A DNA stretch of 64,000 nt from Marimonas lutisalis (GCF_005434965.1 NZ_SKCI01000002.1:926001-990000), one strand, 5' to 3'; shown: positions 16,233 through 25,692, counted from the first letter of the stretch. Numbers and translations: made by a program. Notes: generated by a model not told the origin, from the sequence alone.

Positions 16233-18857
16233 ATGACCAGTGACGAGAGCCGGGGCCCGCAGCGCGTGGCCGATGCCGAGGCCTTTGCGGCCGATCTGGA
16301 CGTGGGGGCGCGCAACCCGCTGGGCTGGCAGGGCAGCCTGATTGCCGGTGTGGCGCTGCTCTGGGCGGTTTTACAGGTCTATAACGCCTCGCCCATGCCG
16401 GCGCTGATCGCGCAATGGACCGGGCTGAACTGGTTCTACGTCAATTCGGATATCGAGCGGATCATCCACCTGGCCTTTGGCCTGACGCTGGCGACGCTGG
16501 CCTTTCCGATGTTCAAGGGCAGCCCGCGCGACCGGATCCCTTGGTATGACTGGCTGTTGATCGCGGGCGGGCTGTTTGCCACGTTTTACCTGATCGTTTT
16601 CTCTTCGGCGATCGCCGACCGGGCGGGCCTGCCGACGACGGGCGATTTGTGGGCCTCGGCCATCGGGCTGTCGGTGGTGCTGATCGCCACCTACCGGGCG
16701 CTGGGCCTGCCGATGGTGATCGTGGCGTTTTTCTTCCTGATGTACGTGTTTTTCGGCGATGCCGAGTTCTTTCCCGACGCGATGCAGTGGAAGGGCGCGA
16801 GTTTCGGCAAGGCGATGTGGCATTTCTGGATGCAGACCGAGGGCGTGTTCGGCCTGGCGCTGGGGGTGTCGGCGTCGATGGTGTTTCTCTTCGTGCTGTT
16901 CGGCTCGCTGCTGGAGAAGGCGGGGGCAGGGAACTATTTCATTAAGCTGGCCTTCGCGCTCATGGGGCATCTGAAGGGCGGCCCGGCCAAGGCTGCGGTT
17001 GTCGCGTCGGCGGCGACGGGGCTGATTTCGGGCTCGTCCATTGCCAACACGGTGACGACGGGGACGTTTACCATTCCGCTGATGAAGCGGGTGGGTTTTC
17101 CGGCCGAGAAGGCGGGCGCGGTCGAGGTGGCATCGTCCACCAACGGGCAGCTGACGCCGCCGGTGATGGGGGCCGCGGCCTTCCTGATGGTGGAATACGT
17201 TGGCATTTCCTACCTGGAGGTGGTGAAGCACGCCTTCCTGCCCGCGATCATTTCCTACATCGCGCTGGTGTACATCGTGCACCTGGAGGCGGCGAAGATG
17301 GGCCTTGAGGGCCTGCCGCGCAAAGGGGCGGCGCGCAGCCTGGCGCAGAAGCTTGCCAGCCTAGCGCTGGGCGTGGCGGTGTTCTGCGCGCTGTGCCTGG
17401 GCATCTACTATGGCCTTGGCTGGCTGAAACCGGTGCTGGGGTCCTGGTCGCTGCCGGGCATGATGGTGCTGTTTTTCGCCGCCTACCTGGTGCTGCTGCG
17501 CTGGGCAGCGCAATATCCCGATCTTGAGATCGACGACCCGAACGCGCCCTTTACCGAGTTGCCCGAACCGGGGCCGGTGGCGAAAACCGGCTATTACTAC
17601 ATCCTGCCGGTGGTGGTGCTGATCTGGAACCTGATGATCGAGCGGTTGTCGCCCGGCCTGTCGGCCTTCTGGGCGACGCTGGCGATGATTTTCGTCATGC
17701 TGACCCAGCATCCGCTGAAGGCGATGTTCCGCGGCGAGGGGCTGAGCGACTGGGCACGTGGCTGGGCCGAGTTCCTGGACGGGATGATTTCGGGCAGCCG
17801 CAACATGATCGGCATCGCGGTGGCGACGGGCACCGCCGGCATCATTGTCGGCACGGTGAGCCTGACCGGCGCGCACCAGGTGATCGGCGAGTTCATCGAG
17901 GCGATCTCGGGCGGCAACCTTCTTCTGATGCTGATCTTCGTGGCGCTGTTCAGCCTGGTGCTGGGCATGGGCCTGCCGACGACGGCGACCTATATCGTCA
18001 TCACCTCGCTGATGGCGCCGGTGATCATCGCGGTGGGGGCGAAATCGGGGCTGATCGTGCCGCTGATCGCAGTGCACATGTTCGTCTTCTATTTCGGGAT
18101 CCTGGCCGATGACACGCCCCCCGTGGGCCTTGCCGCCTTTGCCGCGGCGGCGATTTCCAAGGGCGACCCGATCAAGACCGGCGTCATCGGTTTCAGCTAT
18201 GATGTGCGCACGGCGATCCTGCCGTTCCTGTTCATCTTCAACACCGAGCTGCTCCTGATCGACGTGACCCCGGCGAAGGCGGTGTTCGTCTTCATTGTCG
18301 CGGTGATCGCGATGATGCTGTTTGCGGCGGCGACGCAAAGCTGGTTCCTGACCAGATCGAAGATGTGGGAAAACCTGGCGTTGCTGCTGATCGCCTTTAC
18401 CCTGTTCCGGCCGGGTTTCTGGCTGGACATGGTCGAGGACCCGTATGTCGAGGTGGAGCCGGCGAAGCTGGTCGAGCTGGCGGGCAACGCGCCGGATGGT
18501 GCCAGCCTGCGGGCGCGGCTGACCGGCGAGAACTTCGCCACCGGCAAGATCGACACGGTGACGGTGCGCCTGCCGCTGGGCAACCAGGCCGACGGAGATG
18601 GAGCAATGCGGCTGGACCGGCATGCCGGCATCGCCTTCCGCACCGAGGATGACGGCAAGGTCTATGTCGACAACCTGGCCTTTGGCGGTGACCTGCAACA
18701 GCAGGGCGTCGATTTCGACTGGGAGGTCGAAGCGGTGGAGCAGGAAGCCGACCGGATGCCGAAGGAAGTGTTCTATGCCCCGGCGCTCTTGCTGCTGTTG
18801 CTGGTCATCTGGCTGCAGCGCGGCCGTGTCCGCCGGGCGCAGCCGGCGACGGCGTGA
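16233..18857 (+). CDS. TRAP transporter fused permease (DctQM-type) with DUF3394 tail
   Basis: This 874-residue inner-membrane protein fuses the small (4-TM) and large (12-TM) TRAP subunits. The first membrane segments lie at about residues 30-180. The large-subunit signature GLISGSSIANTVTTGTF is near residue 270, and a mirrored GMGLPTTATYIVITS block is near 585. The last 150 residues, after the membrane core, match the DUF3394 extension of TAXI-associated permeases and end in one more TM helix and a basic tail. It uses a sodium or proton gradient with the TAXI receptor encoded upstream. ATG 16233 was chosen over the longer frame because the upstream residues are not family-like. A UspA gene follows 14 bases after the stop. 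Confidence 0.93.
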   Translation: MTSDESRGPQRVADAEAFAADLDVGARNPLGWQGSLIAGVALLWAVLQVYNASPMPALIAQWTGLNWFYVNSDIERIIHLAFGLTLATLAFPMFKGSPRDRIPWYDWLLIAGGLFATFYLIVFSSAIADRAGLPTTGDLWASAIGLSVVLIATYRALGLPMVIVAFFFLMYVFFGDAEFFPDAMQWKGASFGKAMWHFWMQTEGVFGLALGVSASMVFLFVLFGSLLEKAGAGNYFIKLAFALMGHLKGGPAKAAVVASAATGLISGSSIANTVTTGTFTIPLMKRVGFPAEKAGAVEVASSTNGQLTPPVMGAAAFLMVEYVGISYLEVVKHAFLPAIISYIALVYIVHLEAAKMGLEGLPRKGAARSLAQKLASLALGVAVFCALCLGIYYGLGWLKPVLGSWSLPGMMVLFFAAYLVLLRWAAQYPDLEIDDPNAPFTELPEPGPVAKTGYYYILPVVVLIWNLMIERLSPGLSAFWATLAMIFVMLTQHPLKAMFRGEGLSDWARGWAEFLDGMISGSRNMIGIAVATGTAGIIVGTVSLTGAHQVIGEFIEAISGGNLLLMLIFVALFSLVLGMGLPTTATYIVITSLMAPVIIAVGAKSGLIVPLIAVHMFVFYFGILADDTPPVGLAAFAAAAISKGDPIKTGVIGFSYDVRTAILPFLFIFNTELLLIDVTPAKAVFVFIVAVIAMMLFAAATQSWFLTRSKMWENLALLLIAFTLFRPGFWLDMVEDPYVEVEPAKLVELAGNAPDGASLRARLTGENFATGKIDTVTVRLPLGNQADGDGAMRLDRHAGIAFRTEDDGKVYVDNLAFGGDLQQQGVDFDWEVEAVEQEADRMPKEVFYAPALLLLLLVIWLQRGRVRRAQPATA

Positions 18858-18871
18858 AAAGGAGAGATGAG

Positions 18872-19294
18872 ATGCAAAAGGTTCTTCTGGCGATCGACCT
18901 GTTTCACGAGGCCGGCTGGGAAAAGTCGATTGCGCACGCGGTGTCACTGGTGCGGGCGCACGGGGCCGAGCTGCATGTGCTGACCGTCATTCCCGATTAC
19001 GGCATGGCGATCGTGGGGTCGTATTTCCCGAAAGGGTTTTCGGAAAACGCGATGACCGAGACGAAGGCGACGCTGGATGCCTTCATCAAGGAGCATTTCC
19101 CCGACGATGTGCAGCCCATCCCGCATGTGCGCCACGGCACGATCTACAAGGAGATCACCGGCGTGGCCGACAAGCTGGGCGTCGACATGATCGTGATGGC
19201 ATCGCACCGGCCGGGCATGCAGGATTACCTGCTGGGCCCCAATGCCGCGCGGGTGGTGCGCCATGCCAAGCAATCGGTGACAGTGATTCGCTGA
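18872..19294 (+). CDS. Universal stress protein A family, TRAP-associated
   Basis: The 140-residue UspA fold begins MQKVLLAIDLFHEAGW and ends with the nucleotide-binding block MASHRPGMQDYLLGPNAARV then VRHAKQSVTVIR, in which the spaced glycines suggest an ATP-binding type. ATG 18872 is preferred over an in-frame GTG at 18854 because AAGGAGAG (18859-18866) is ideally placed for it. Halomonas TeaD, an ATP-binding UspA encoded with the ectoine TRAP system, modulates its transporter; by position this protein may do the same for the TAXI-TRAP system. That role is inference. Confidence 0.88.
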   Translation: MQKVLLAIDLFHEAGWEKSIAHAVSLVRAHGAELHVLTVIPDYGMAIVGSYFPKGFSENAMTETKATLDAFIKEHFPDDVQPIPHVRHGTIYKEITGVADKLGVDMIVMASHRPGMQDYLLGPNAARVVRHAKQSVTVIR

Positions 19295-19321
19295 GCCCGA
19301 CGCATGGGGCGGCGGGCAAAA

Positions 19322-20209
19322 CTATTGTTTTGCCTTCGCACTCCAGTAGACGTTATGCGCCTTGCGCAACTCTTCGTAGGACGAGATGCGCTGCGCCGCG
19401 TCGGGGCCACCCATGTTGACGAGGAGCGCGAGCAGCGTTTCCAGCACCGACATCACCCCTGAGAACGTGCCGAAATGGTGGGTCGAGAGGGTGGAGGCGA
19501 CAAGCGTCACCTCGGGGCGGAAGTTCGCGGCCATTACCTCGGAATCCGTGACGAGGATCAGCTTCACGCCGCGCTCCTGCGCGAACTCGCAGGCCTCGAT
19601 CGTTTCGCGCGAATAGGGTGAAACGGTGATAGCGATCAACACGTCCTCGGGCCCGGCGGTGTTGAGATCGTCGATGGCCGAGTTCATGTGCTGCGGGATC
19701 AGTTGCAGCGTGGTCAGCGCCATGCGCCCGACATAGTGGAAGTGATAGGCGAGCCCATAGCTGGAGCGCATCGCGGTGAGATAGACGGTGCGCGCCGCGA
19801 GCAGCATGCGCACGGCGCGCTCCATGGTTTCGGGGGCCTGGCGGGCCAGAGAGTTCTGCACCACCGACAGCGTGTTCAGCGTGACATCGGCCTGCGCCTG
19901 TCCGATGTTGCCCTGGGCGCGCATCTCCTCGATCCAGCCGGGTATCGAGGCAATGGGCGCGGTCGAGGTGAGCGCGTGGCGGAAGGGGGCGCGGAAATCC
20001 TCGAACCCGTCAAAGCCAAGCCGTTCGGCCAGGCGGATCAGCGAATAGGTCGAGACGCCGGCCTTCTGTGCGCTGTCGCGGATCGAGTCGATTCCGAAAA
20101 GCGCGGGATTGTCGACCACGTATTTCGCGGCGGCCTGCAACTGCGGCGAGAGGCCCGGCAGCGCGGTTTTCAGGCGGGTGATGGTGCGGGCCTTGAGGGT
20201 GGGATCCAT
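19322..20209 (-). CDS. MurR/RpiR family transcriptional regulator
   Basis: The 295-residue protein has an N-terminal RpiR-type HTH (about residues 1-80: LKTALPGLSPQLQAAAKYVV, then GVSTYSLIRLAERLGFDGFE) and a SIS sugar/phospho-ligand domain at about 125-255. It is divergent from the aminotransferase gene, with about 120 bases between starts, and convergent on uspA. Regulators of this family usually sense a metabolite of the operon they control, so it may govern the aminotransferase, perhaps also the TRAP operon. ATG 20209 has no clear Shine-Dalgarno; the next upstream ATG is out of frame. Confidence 0.87.
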   Translation of the reverse strand: MDPTLKARTITRLKTALPGLSPQLQAAAKYVVDNPALFGIDSIRDSAQKAGVSTYSLIRLAERLGFDGFEDFRAPFRHALTSTAPIASIPGWIEEMRAQGNIGQAQADVTLNTLSVVQNSLARQAPETMERAVRMLLAARTVYLTAMRSSYGLAYHFHYVGRMALTTLQLIPQHMNSAIDDLNTAGPEDVLIAITVSPYSRETIEACEFAQERGVKLILVTDSEVMAANFRPEVTLVASTLSTHHFGTFSGVMSVLETLLALLVNMGGPDAAQRISSYEELRKAHNVYWSAKAKQ

Positions 20210-20244
20210 GCGCGTGCCATAGGTTGGGAGAGGTGAAATAACGT

Positions 20245-20275
20245 ATGATATTTTTGCAAGGTTTTCGCAACTCTT
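20245..20275. promoter_or_regulatory. Possible operator between rpiR-type and aminotransferase genes
   Basis: The A/T-rich divergent gap contains TTGC...GCAA half-sites (TTTTTGCAAGG and TTTTCGCAACTC), an imperfect inverted repeat of the kind bound by dimeric regulators. The assignment to the RpiR-type protein is by position only. Confidence 0.3.
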
Positions 20276-20329
20276 GTAATGTCGCGGGGCGTGCAACCGG
20301 CCCGCAACCGGGATGAAAAGGACCCAGAG

Positions 20330-21652
20330 ATGTCGCATGTGTTTCCCCGCCATACCAAGGCCCACCTGCCCAAGGCGGTGGCCGGAGACGGCTGCTACCT
20401 GATCGACAGCGACGGCAAGCGCTATTTCGATGGCTCGGGCGGCGCGGCGGTGTCGTGCCTGGGCCATTCCGATGCCGGCGTGCGCGAGGCGGTGAAGGCG
20501 CAGCTGGACAGCCTCGCTTTTGCCCATACCGGGTTTTTCACCTCGGACCCGGCCGAGGAATTGGCCGACATGCTGGCCGCCCGCGCGCCCGAAGGGCTGG
20601 AGCGGGTCTATTTCGTCTCGGGCGGGTCCGAGGCAGTCGAGGCGGCGCTGAAACTGGCGCGGCAGTATTTCCTGGAGATCGGTGAACCCAAGCGGCACAG
20701 GATCATCGCGCGGCGGCAGAGCTATCACGGCAACACGCTGGGGGCGCTGGCCGCCGGCGGCAACGAGTGGCGGCGCGAACCTTTCGCGCCCCTGCTGATT
20801 GACACGCATCTGGTTTCGCCCTGTTTCGAATACCGCGGCAAGCGCGCGGACGAGAGCGCGGCGGAGTATGGCGCGCGGCTGGCCGCGGAGCTGGAGGCCG
20901 AGATCGAACGTCTGGGACCGGAGACGGTGATGTGTTTCATCGCCGAAACCGTGGGCGGGGCCACGGCAGGGGCGATCACCCCGGTCGAGGGTTATTTCAA
21001 GGGCGTGCGCGAGGTCTGCGACCGGCACGGCGTGCTGCTGATCCTGGATGAGGTGATGTGCGGCATGGGCCGCACCGGCAGCCTGTTCGCCTGCGAGCAG
21101 GAAGGCATCAGCCCTGATATCGTGACCATCGCCAAGGGCCTGGGCGCGGGCTATCAGCCGATCGGCGCGATGATGTGCCAGAACCGGATCTACGACGCGA
21201 TCCAGGGCGGCAGCGGGTTTTTCCAGCATGGCCATACCTACCTGGGCCATGCCGCCGCGGCGGCGGCGGGTGTGGCGGTGCTCAGGGCCTTCGAAGAGCG
21301 TGACCTGATCGCCAATGTGCGTGACAAGGGCGCCAGGCTGCGCGCGGCGCTCGAGGCCGAGTTCGGCCAGCACCCGAACGTTGGCGATATCCGCGGGCGG
21401 GGCCTGTTCCTGGGGGTCGAGTTCGTGGCCGACCGCGACACCAAGGAGCCGCTGGACCCCGCGCGCGGGGTGGCCGGGCGGCTGAAGGCGGCGGCGATGC
21501 AGGAAGGGCTGATCTGTTATCCGATGGCCGGCACGATCGACGGGCGGCGCGGCGATCACGTGCTGCTGGCGCCGCCTTTCATCATGGAGGATGCGCAGGT
21601 GGACGAGGTGGTGGGCAAGCTGTCGCGCGCGGTGGCGACAGCCCTGGCCTGA
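20330..21652 (+). CDS. Class III PLP-dependent aminotransferase
   Basis: The 440-residue enzyme belongs to fold-type I, class III (omega-aminotransferase/GABA aminotransferase group). Signatures are FDGSGGAAVSCLGH near residue 30, VYFVSGGSEAVEAALKLARQ near 95, LLILDEVMCGMGRTG near 235 and the PLP lysine in IAKGLGAGYQPIGA (Lys269). ATG 20330 is preferred over an in-frame start at 20279 because AAAAGGA precedes it and the added residues are not family-like. Neighbouring TRAP and RpiR genes suggest it handles an imported amino compound such as a beta- or omega-amino acid. The substrate is not determined. Confidence 0.88.
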   Translation: MSHVFPRHTKAHLPKAVAGDGCYLIDSDGKRYFDGSGGAAVSCLGHSDAGVREAVKAQLDSLAFAHTGFFTSDPAEELADMLAARAPEGLERVYFVSGGSEAVEAALKLARQYFLEIGEPKRHRIIARRQSYHGNTLGALAAGGNEWRREPFAPLLIDTHLVSPCFEYRGKRADESAAEYGARLAAELEAEIERLGPETVMCFIAETVGGATAGAITPVEGYFKGVREVCDRHGVLLILDEVMCGMGRTGSLFACEQEGISPDIVTIAKGLGAGYQPIGAMMCQNRIYDAIQGGSGFFQHGHTYLGHAAAAAAGVAVLRAFEERDLIANVRDKGARLRAALEAEFGQHPNVGDIRGRGLFLGVEFVADRDTKEPLDPARGVAGRLKAAAMQEGLICYPMAGTIDGRRGDHVLLAPPFIMEDAQVDEVVGKLSRAVATALA

Positions 21653-21658
21653 TCCCCC

Positions 21659-21681
21659 GCTTCATCTGACCGGAAATACCT
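21659..21681 (-). repeat. Short repeat next to a terminator (reverse copy)
   Basis: Read on the reverse strand this is AGGTATTTCCGGTCAGATGA then AGC, nearly identical to 24836-24858 and similar to 32497-32520. It sits beside the hairpin at 21706. Confidence 0.6.
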
Positions 21682-21705
21682 TCAGGGGGTGAATGCCGAA
21701 GGCAG

Positions 21706-21725
21706 AGGGGGCGCGAGCGCCCCCT
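21706..21725. terminator. Hairpin between convergent aminotransferase and cbbR
   Basis: AGGGGGCGC (21706-21714) and GCGCCCCCT (21717-21725) form a perfect 9-bp stem with a two-base spacer, between the stops of the aminotransferase and cbbR genes. It probably acts in both directions, although no T-run follows. Confidence 0.6.
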
Positions 21726-21753
21726 GCCCATGCATGATGCGCGCCGCAGGCGC

Positions 21754-22692
21754 TCATTTCGAGGGCGGTGCGGCGTCGAGGTGCAGAAGGTGGGCGACTT
21801 CGGGTTCGCCCTCGTTCAGCAGGTAGTCGAGAAAGGCGCGCGCAGCGTTCGACAGGTGCTTGCCGCGGCGGTGCACCGCGTACCAGCGCCGGCGCAGGGG
21901 GAAATGTGCGACATCGAGGGTGACGAGCTCGCCCGCGGCCAGTTCCAGCCGCAGCGAATGCAGCGACAGGAACGCCACGCCCAGCCCCGAGATCACCGCC
22001 TGCTTGATCGCTTCGCTGTCATCGAGCTCCATATGCGGGGGCAGGGTGACGCCCTGTGCCTCGAACAGCCGCTGCACCGCCTTGCGCGTGCCCGAGCCGG
22101 GTTCGCGGCGGATGAAATCCTCTTCGGCCAGCCGCTCCAGCGGGATGTTGCGGGCCTGCGCCAGCGGGTTCGAGGGGTGGGCCACGACGACGATGACGTT
22201 TTCGAGAAACGGGTCGTCCTGCACGTCGAAGCCTTCGGGCACCTGGCCGGTGACATAGATGTCGTCGGCATTGGCCGACATGCGCGACAGCAGGGTTTCG
22301 CGGTTGGTGATCTGCAGCCGGGGGCTGACCTGCGGATACCGCCGGGTGAAGCTGCCCAAGAGCTGCGGCATGAAATACTTCGCGCTGGAGACGACGCAGA
22401 CATTGAGCGGCCCGGCGATGTTGCCGCGCAGATCGTCGAGCGAGGTTTCCAGACCGTCCAGCCGGGCGAGCACGTCGGTACAGGCGGCAAAGACCTCTTC
22501 GCCCGCGGCCGTCAGGTGCAACGTTTTGCCGATCTGCTCGGTCAGCGGCATGCCGATCTTTTCCTCCAGCCGCTTGACCTGCATCGAGACCGTGGGCTGC
22601 GTGAGGTGCACCTCTTCGGCGGCGCGGGTGAAGCTGCGGTGGCGGGCAACCGCGGCAAACAGGCGCATCTGCTGAAGCGTCGGATGGATCAT
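21754..22692 (-). CDS. cbbR: LysR-type regulator CbbR
   Basis: The 312-residue LysR regulator starts MIHPTLQQMRLFAAVARHRS with an HTH at about residues 5-62 (FTRAAEEVHLTQPTVSMQVK, then RLEEKIGMPL) and an effector domain from about 92. It diverges from the RuBisCO operon, the usual place for CbbR, which senses Calvin-cycle metabolites such as RuBP or NADPH and activates cbb genes. ATG 22692 is chosen over an upstream in-frame start because the HTH begins there as in the family and GGGA lies upstream. The assignment rests on context plus LysR identity. Confidence 0.9.
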   Translation of the reverse strand: MIHPTLQQMRLFAAVARHRSFTRAAEEVHLTQPTVSMQVKRLEEKIGMPLTEQIGKTLHLTAAGEEVFAACTDVLARLDGLETSLDDLRGNIAGPLNVCVVSSAKYFMPQLLGSFTRRYPQVSPRLQITNRETLLSRMSANADDIYVTGQVPEGFDVQDDPFLENVIVVVAHPSNPLAQARNIPLERLAEEDFIRREPGSGTRKAVQRLFEAQGVTLPPHMELDDSEAIKQAVISGLGVAFLSLHSLRLELAAGELVTLDVAHFPLRRRWYAVHRRGKHLSNAARAFLDYLLNEGEPEVAHLLHLDAAPPSK

Positions 22693-22769
22693 CTTGGTCG
22701 TCCCTTGCCGGTTTTTTCCTTGGATTCCCGCGGGCTGGGGCCGGGGGAGCAGAGGCATAAACAATAGTC

Positions 22770-22782
22770 TATGGTAATCATA
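22770..22782. promoter_or_regulatory. cbbR: Candidate CbbR binding site
   Basis: TATGGTAATCATA fits the LysR pattern T-N11-A with TATG/CATA half-sites. It lies in the A/T-rich centre (22755-22810) of the cbbR-cbbL gap, otherwise GC-rich, as expected for the shared control region. Confidence 0.45.
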
Positions 22783-22909
22783 AAAACAATCTAGTGTTCA
22801 TTATTCAACCCTTGGCCTAGGTCTGAGCGTGACCTGGGGGCCCGGCCCGTTGCGCCAGCCCCTGTCAGAGATTTGGGACGTGCGAGACGTATGGAGGAGA
22901 GCTCAAGCC

Positions 22910-24328
22910 ATGGCCAAGACATATAGCGCAGGGGTGAAGGAGTATCGGGAAACCTACTGGATGCCCGATTACACCCCGAAAGACACCGATTTCCTTGCCT
23001 GTTTCAAGGTGATCCCGCAGGAGGGCGTGCCGCGCGAAGAAGCGGCCGCGGCCGTTGCCGCCGAATCCTCGACCGGGACCTGGACGACGGTCTGGACGGA
23101 CCTTCTGACCGATCTGGATTACTACAAGGGTCGCGCCTATGCGATCGAGGACGTGCCGGGCAACGATGAAGCCTTCTATGCCTTCATCGCCTACCCGATC
23201 GACCTTTTCGAGGAAGGCTCGGTCGTGAACGTGCTGACCTCGCTGGTCGGCAACGTGTTCGGCTTCAAGGCGGTGCGTGCGCTGCGCCTGGAAGACGTGC
23301 GGGTGCCGCTGGCCTATGTGATGACCTGTGGCGGCCCGCCCCATGGCATCCAGGTCGAGCGCGACGTGATGAACAAATATGGCCGCCCGATGCTGGGCTG
23401 CACCATCAAGCCCAAGCTGGGCCTTTCGGCCAAGAACTATGGCCGTGCGGTCTATGAATGCCTGCGCGGTGGTCTCGACTTCACCAAGGATGACGAGAAC
23501 GTCAACAGCCAGCCCTTCATGCGCTGGCGCCAGCGCTTCGATTTCGTGATGGAAGCGATCGAGAAGGCCGAGGCCGAAACCGGTGAGCGCAAGGGCCACT
23601 ACCTGAACGTCACCGCGCCGACACCGGAAGAGATGTACAAGCGCGCCGAATACGCCAAGGAGCTGGGTGCGCCGATCATCATGCACGACTACCTGACCGG
23701 TGGCTTCACCGCCAACACCGGGCTGGCCAACTGGTGCCGTGACAACGGCATGCTCTTGCATATCCACCGCGCCATGCACGCGGTGCTGGACCGCAACCCC
23801 AACCACGGCATCCATTTCCGCGTGCTGACCAAGATGCTGCGCCTGTCGGGTGGCGATCACCTGCACACCGGCACCGTGGTCGGCAAGCTGGAAGGCGACC
23901 GCGAGTCCACGCTGGGCTGGATCGACCTGCTGCGCGAAAGCTATGTCAAGGAAGACCGCTCGCGCGGGCTCTTCTTCGATCAGGACTGGGGCGCGATGCC
24001 CGGGGCCTTTGCCGTGGCATCGGGCGGTATCCATGTCTGGCACATGCCGGCGCTGGTCACGATCTTCGGCGATGACGCGGTTCTGCAGTTCGGCGGCGGC
24101 ACGCTGGGCCACCCGTGGGGCAACGCGGCGGGCGCCGCGGCCAACCGCGTGGCGCTGGAAGCCTGCGTCGAGGCCCGCAACCAGGGCCGCGAGCTGGAGC
24201 GCGAAGGCAAGGAGATTCTGACCAAGGCCGCCGAGCACAGCCCCGAGCTGAAAATGGCGATGGAGACCTGGAAAGAGATCAAGTTCGAGTTTGACACGGT
24301 CGACAAGCTGGACGTGCAGCACCGCTGA
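22910..24328 (+). CDS. cbbL: Form IA ribulose-bisphosphate carboxylase large subunit
   Basis: The 472-residue product fixes CO2 on ribulose 1,5-bisphosphate. It begins [20 protein letters not shown], the green-like form IA N-terminus, not the form IC type known from Rhodobacter sphaeroides. The active-site motif [20 protein letters not shown] contains the carbamylated Lys193 with Asp195 and Glu196, and the loop-6 lysine in VGKLEGDR is Lys326. No catalytic residue I can check is missing. ATG 22910 has GGAGGAGAG upstream and gives the family N-terminus. cbbS, cbbQ and cbbO follow; no carboxysome genes do, which marks the IAq type. cbbR lies upstream, divergent. Confidence 0.97.
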   Translation: MAKTYSAGVKEYRETYWMPDYTPKDTDFLACFKVIPQEGVPREEAAAAVAAESSTGTWTTVWTDLLTDLDYYKGRAYAIEDVPGNDEAFYAFIAYPIDLFEEGSVVNVLTSLVGNVFGFKAVRALRLEDVRVPLAYVMTCGGPPHGIQVERDVMNKYGRPMLGCTIKPKLGLSAKNYGRAVYECLRGGLDFTKDDENVNSQPFMRWRQRFDFVMEAIEKAEAETGERKGHYLNVTAPTPEEMYKRAEYAKELGAPIIMHDYLTGGFTANTGLANWCRDNGMLLHIHRAMHAVLDRNPNHGIHFRVLTKMLRLSGGDHLHTGTVVGKLEGDRESTLGWIDLLRESYVKEDRSRGLFFDQDWGAMPGAFAVASGGIHVWHMPALVTIFGDDAVLQFGGGTLGHPWGNAAGAAANRVALEACVEARNQGRELEREGKEILTKAAEHSPELKMAMETWKEIKFEFDTVDKLDVQHR

Positions 24329-24335
24329 GAAGGGC

Positions 24336-24351
24336 GGCCCCGCGAGGGGCC
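24336..24351 (+). other. Intercistronic hairpin 1, cbbL-cbbS
   Basis: GGCCCC (24336-24341) and GGGGCC (24346-24351) pair perfectly over a GCGA tetraloop, a GNRA-type loop, just after the cbbL stop. It is likely an mRNA stabiliser or processing mark. Confidence 0.55.
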
Positions 24352-24363
24352 TGCCCAGGGCGC

Positions 24364-24380
24364 GGCCCCTGCAAGGGGCC
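24364..24380 (+). other. Intercistronic hairpin 2, cbbL-cbbS
   Basis: GGCCCC (24364-24369) and GGGGCC (24375-24380) repeat the stem of the hairpin 28 bases upstream with a TGCAA loop. Either 5' arm could pair with either 3' arm, so alternative folds are possible. Confidence 0.5.
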
Positions 24381-24417
24381 ACCCATTCCGAAATTCTGAC
24401 ATTGAAGGACTGAACCC

Positions 24418-24774
24418 ATGAGTGAGATGCAGGACTACAAATCGAGCCTGAGTGACGTTACCAGCCGCAAGTTCGAGACCTTTTCCTATCTGCCCGAGAT
24501 GAATGCCGACGGCATCCGCAAGCAGGTGGAATACATTGTGTCGAAGGGCTGGAACCCGGCGATCGAACATACCGAGCCGGAAAACGCCTTTGGCCATTAC
24601 TGGTACATGTGGAAGCTGCCGATGTTCGGCGAAACCGACGTGGACCGGGTGCTGGCCGAAGCCGAGGCCTGCCACAAGGCGCATCCCAACAACCACGTGC
24701 GCCTGGTGGGCTTTGACAACTACAAGCAGTCGAAGGGCGCCGAGATGGTCGTTTTTCGCGGCAAGCCGGTGTGA
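24418..24774 (+). CDS. cbbS: Form IA RuBisCO small subunit
   Basis: This 118-residue small subunit caps the L8 core to make the L8S8 hexadecamer. It shows [45 protein letters not shown] and [14 protein letters not shown], the pattern of green-like form IA small subunits. ATG 24418 follows GAAGGA. It lies 89 bases after cbbL with two tandem hairpins between, and is followed by two more hairpins before cbbQ, which could keep subunit mRNA more abundant than the cbbQ-cbbO segment. Confidence 0.96.
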   Translation: MSEMQDYKSSLSDVTSRKFETFSYLPEMNADGIRKQVEYIVSKGWNPAIEHTEPENAFGHYWYMWKLPMFGETDVDRVLAEAEACHKAHPNNHVRLVGFDNYKQSKGAEMVVFRGKPV

Positions 24775-24780
24775 CAGGGT

Positions 24781-24804
24781 TCGGACCGCCCAGGGGCGGT
24801 CCGA
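24781..24804 (+). terminator. Hairpin after cbbS
   Basis: TCGGACCGCC (24781-24790) and GGCGGTCCGA (24795-24804) make a perfect 10-bp stem with loop CAGG, six bases after the cbbS stop. It probably stabilises the cbbLS mRNA 3' end or partly terminates. Confidence 0.6.
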
Positions 24805-24809
24805 CCAGG

Positions 24810-24828
24810 GTGGGGGCTCTGCCCCCAC
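24810..24828 (+). terminator. Second hairpin after cbbS
   Basis: GTGGGGGC (24810-24817) and GCCCCCAC (24821-24828) form a perfect 8-bp stem with a TCT loop, followed shortly by GGTATTTTC within the short repeat. Confidence 0.55.
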
Positions 24829-24835
24829 ACCCCCG

Positions 24836-24858
24836 AGGTATTTTCAGTCAGATGAAGC
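24836..24858 (+). repeat. Short repeat next to a hairpin
   Basis: AGGTATTTTCAGTCAGATGA then AGC matches the reverse copy at 21659-21681 in all but two positions and resembles 32497-32520. It directly follows the second hairpin after cbbS. Confidence 0.6.
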
Positions 24859-24882
24859 AGGGGATCAGGGAGGAATGATCCG

Positions 24883-25692
24883 ATGACCGCGCATGACGTC
24901 AGCCAGTTCGAGGTGAAGGCCGAACCGTTCTACAGGGCGGTGGCCAATGAAGAGGCGCTTTACGAGGCGGCCTATAAGCGGCGGATGCCGGTGATGCTGA
25001 AGGGGCCGACGGGCTGTGGCAAGTCGCGCTTCGTGGAATACATGGCCTGGAAGCTGGGCCGACCGCTGATCACCGTGGCGTGCAACGAGGACATGACCGC
25101 GAGCGACCTGGTGGGCCGGTTCCTTCTGGACAAGGACGGGACCAAGTGGCAGGACGGGCCGCTGACCACCGCGGCGCGGATCGGGGCGATCTGTTATCTC
25201 GACGAGGTGGTCGAGGCGCGCCAGGACACCACAGTGGTGATCCATCCGCTGACTGACCACCGGCGCACGCTGCCGCTGGACAAGAAGGGCGAGCTGATCG
25301 AGGCGCACCCGGATTTCCAGTTGGTGATCAGTTACAACCCCGGCTACCAGAGCCTGATGAAGGACCTGAAGCAATCGACCAAGCAGCGTTTCGCGGCGCT
25401 GGATTTCGATTACCCCGAGGCGGAGATCGAGGCCGAGATCGTGGCGCGCGAGGCTGGGGTCGATGCGGAGACTGCCAAGAAACTGGTGCAGGTGGCGCAT
25501 CGCACGCGGAACCTGAAGGGCCATGGGCTGGATGAGGGGATCTCGACCCGGCTGATGGTCTATGCCGGTCAGATGATCGCCGAGGGGGTCGACCCGGTGG
25601 CGGCCTGCCAGATGACGCTGGTGACGCCGCTGACCGATGATCCGGACATGCGCCAGACCTTGCAGGCGGCGGTGGAGACGTTCTTCGTTTGA
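24883..25692 (+). CDS. cbbQ: CbbQ, MoxR-type AAA+ ATPase (RuBisCO activase subunit)
   Basis: The 269-residue AAA+ protein has Walker A GPTGCGKS at residues 41-48, Walker [12 protein letters not shown] at about 101-111 and later sensor and arginine-finger blocks ([19 protein letters not shown]). CbbQ hexamers with CbbO remodel form IA RuBisCO to release inhibitory sugar phosphates. ATG 24883 follows GGGAGGAA. Its position between cbbS and cbbO and the form IA large subunit agree with this role; the red-type activase CbbX is absent, as expected. Confidence 0.94.
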   Translation: MTAHDVSQFEVKAEPFYRAVANEEALYEAAYKRRMPVMLKGPTGCGKSRFVEYMAWKLGRPLITVACNEDMTASDLVGRFLLDKDGTKWQDGPLTTAARIGAICYLDEVVEARQDTTVVIHPLTDHRRTLPLDKKGELIEAHPDFQLVISYNPGYQSLMKDLKQSTKQRFAALDFDYPEAEIEAEIVAREAGVDAETAKKLVQVAHRTRNLKGHGLDEGISTRLMVYAGQMIAEGVDPVAACQMTLVTPLTDDPDMRQTLQAAVETFFV

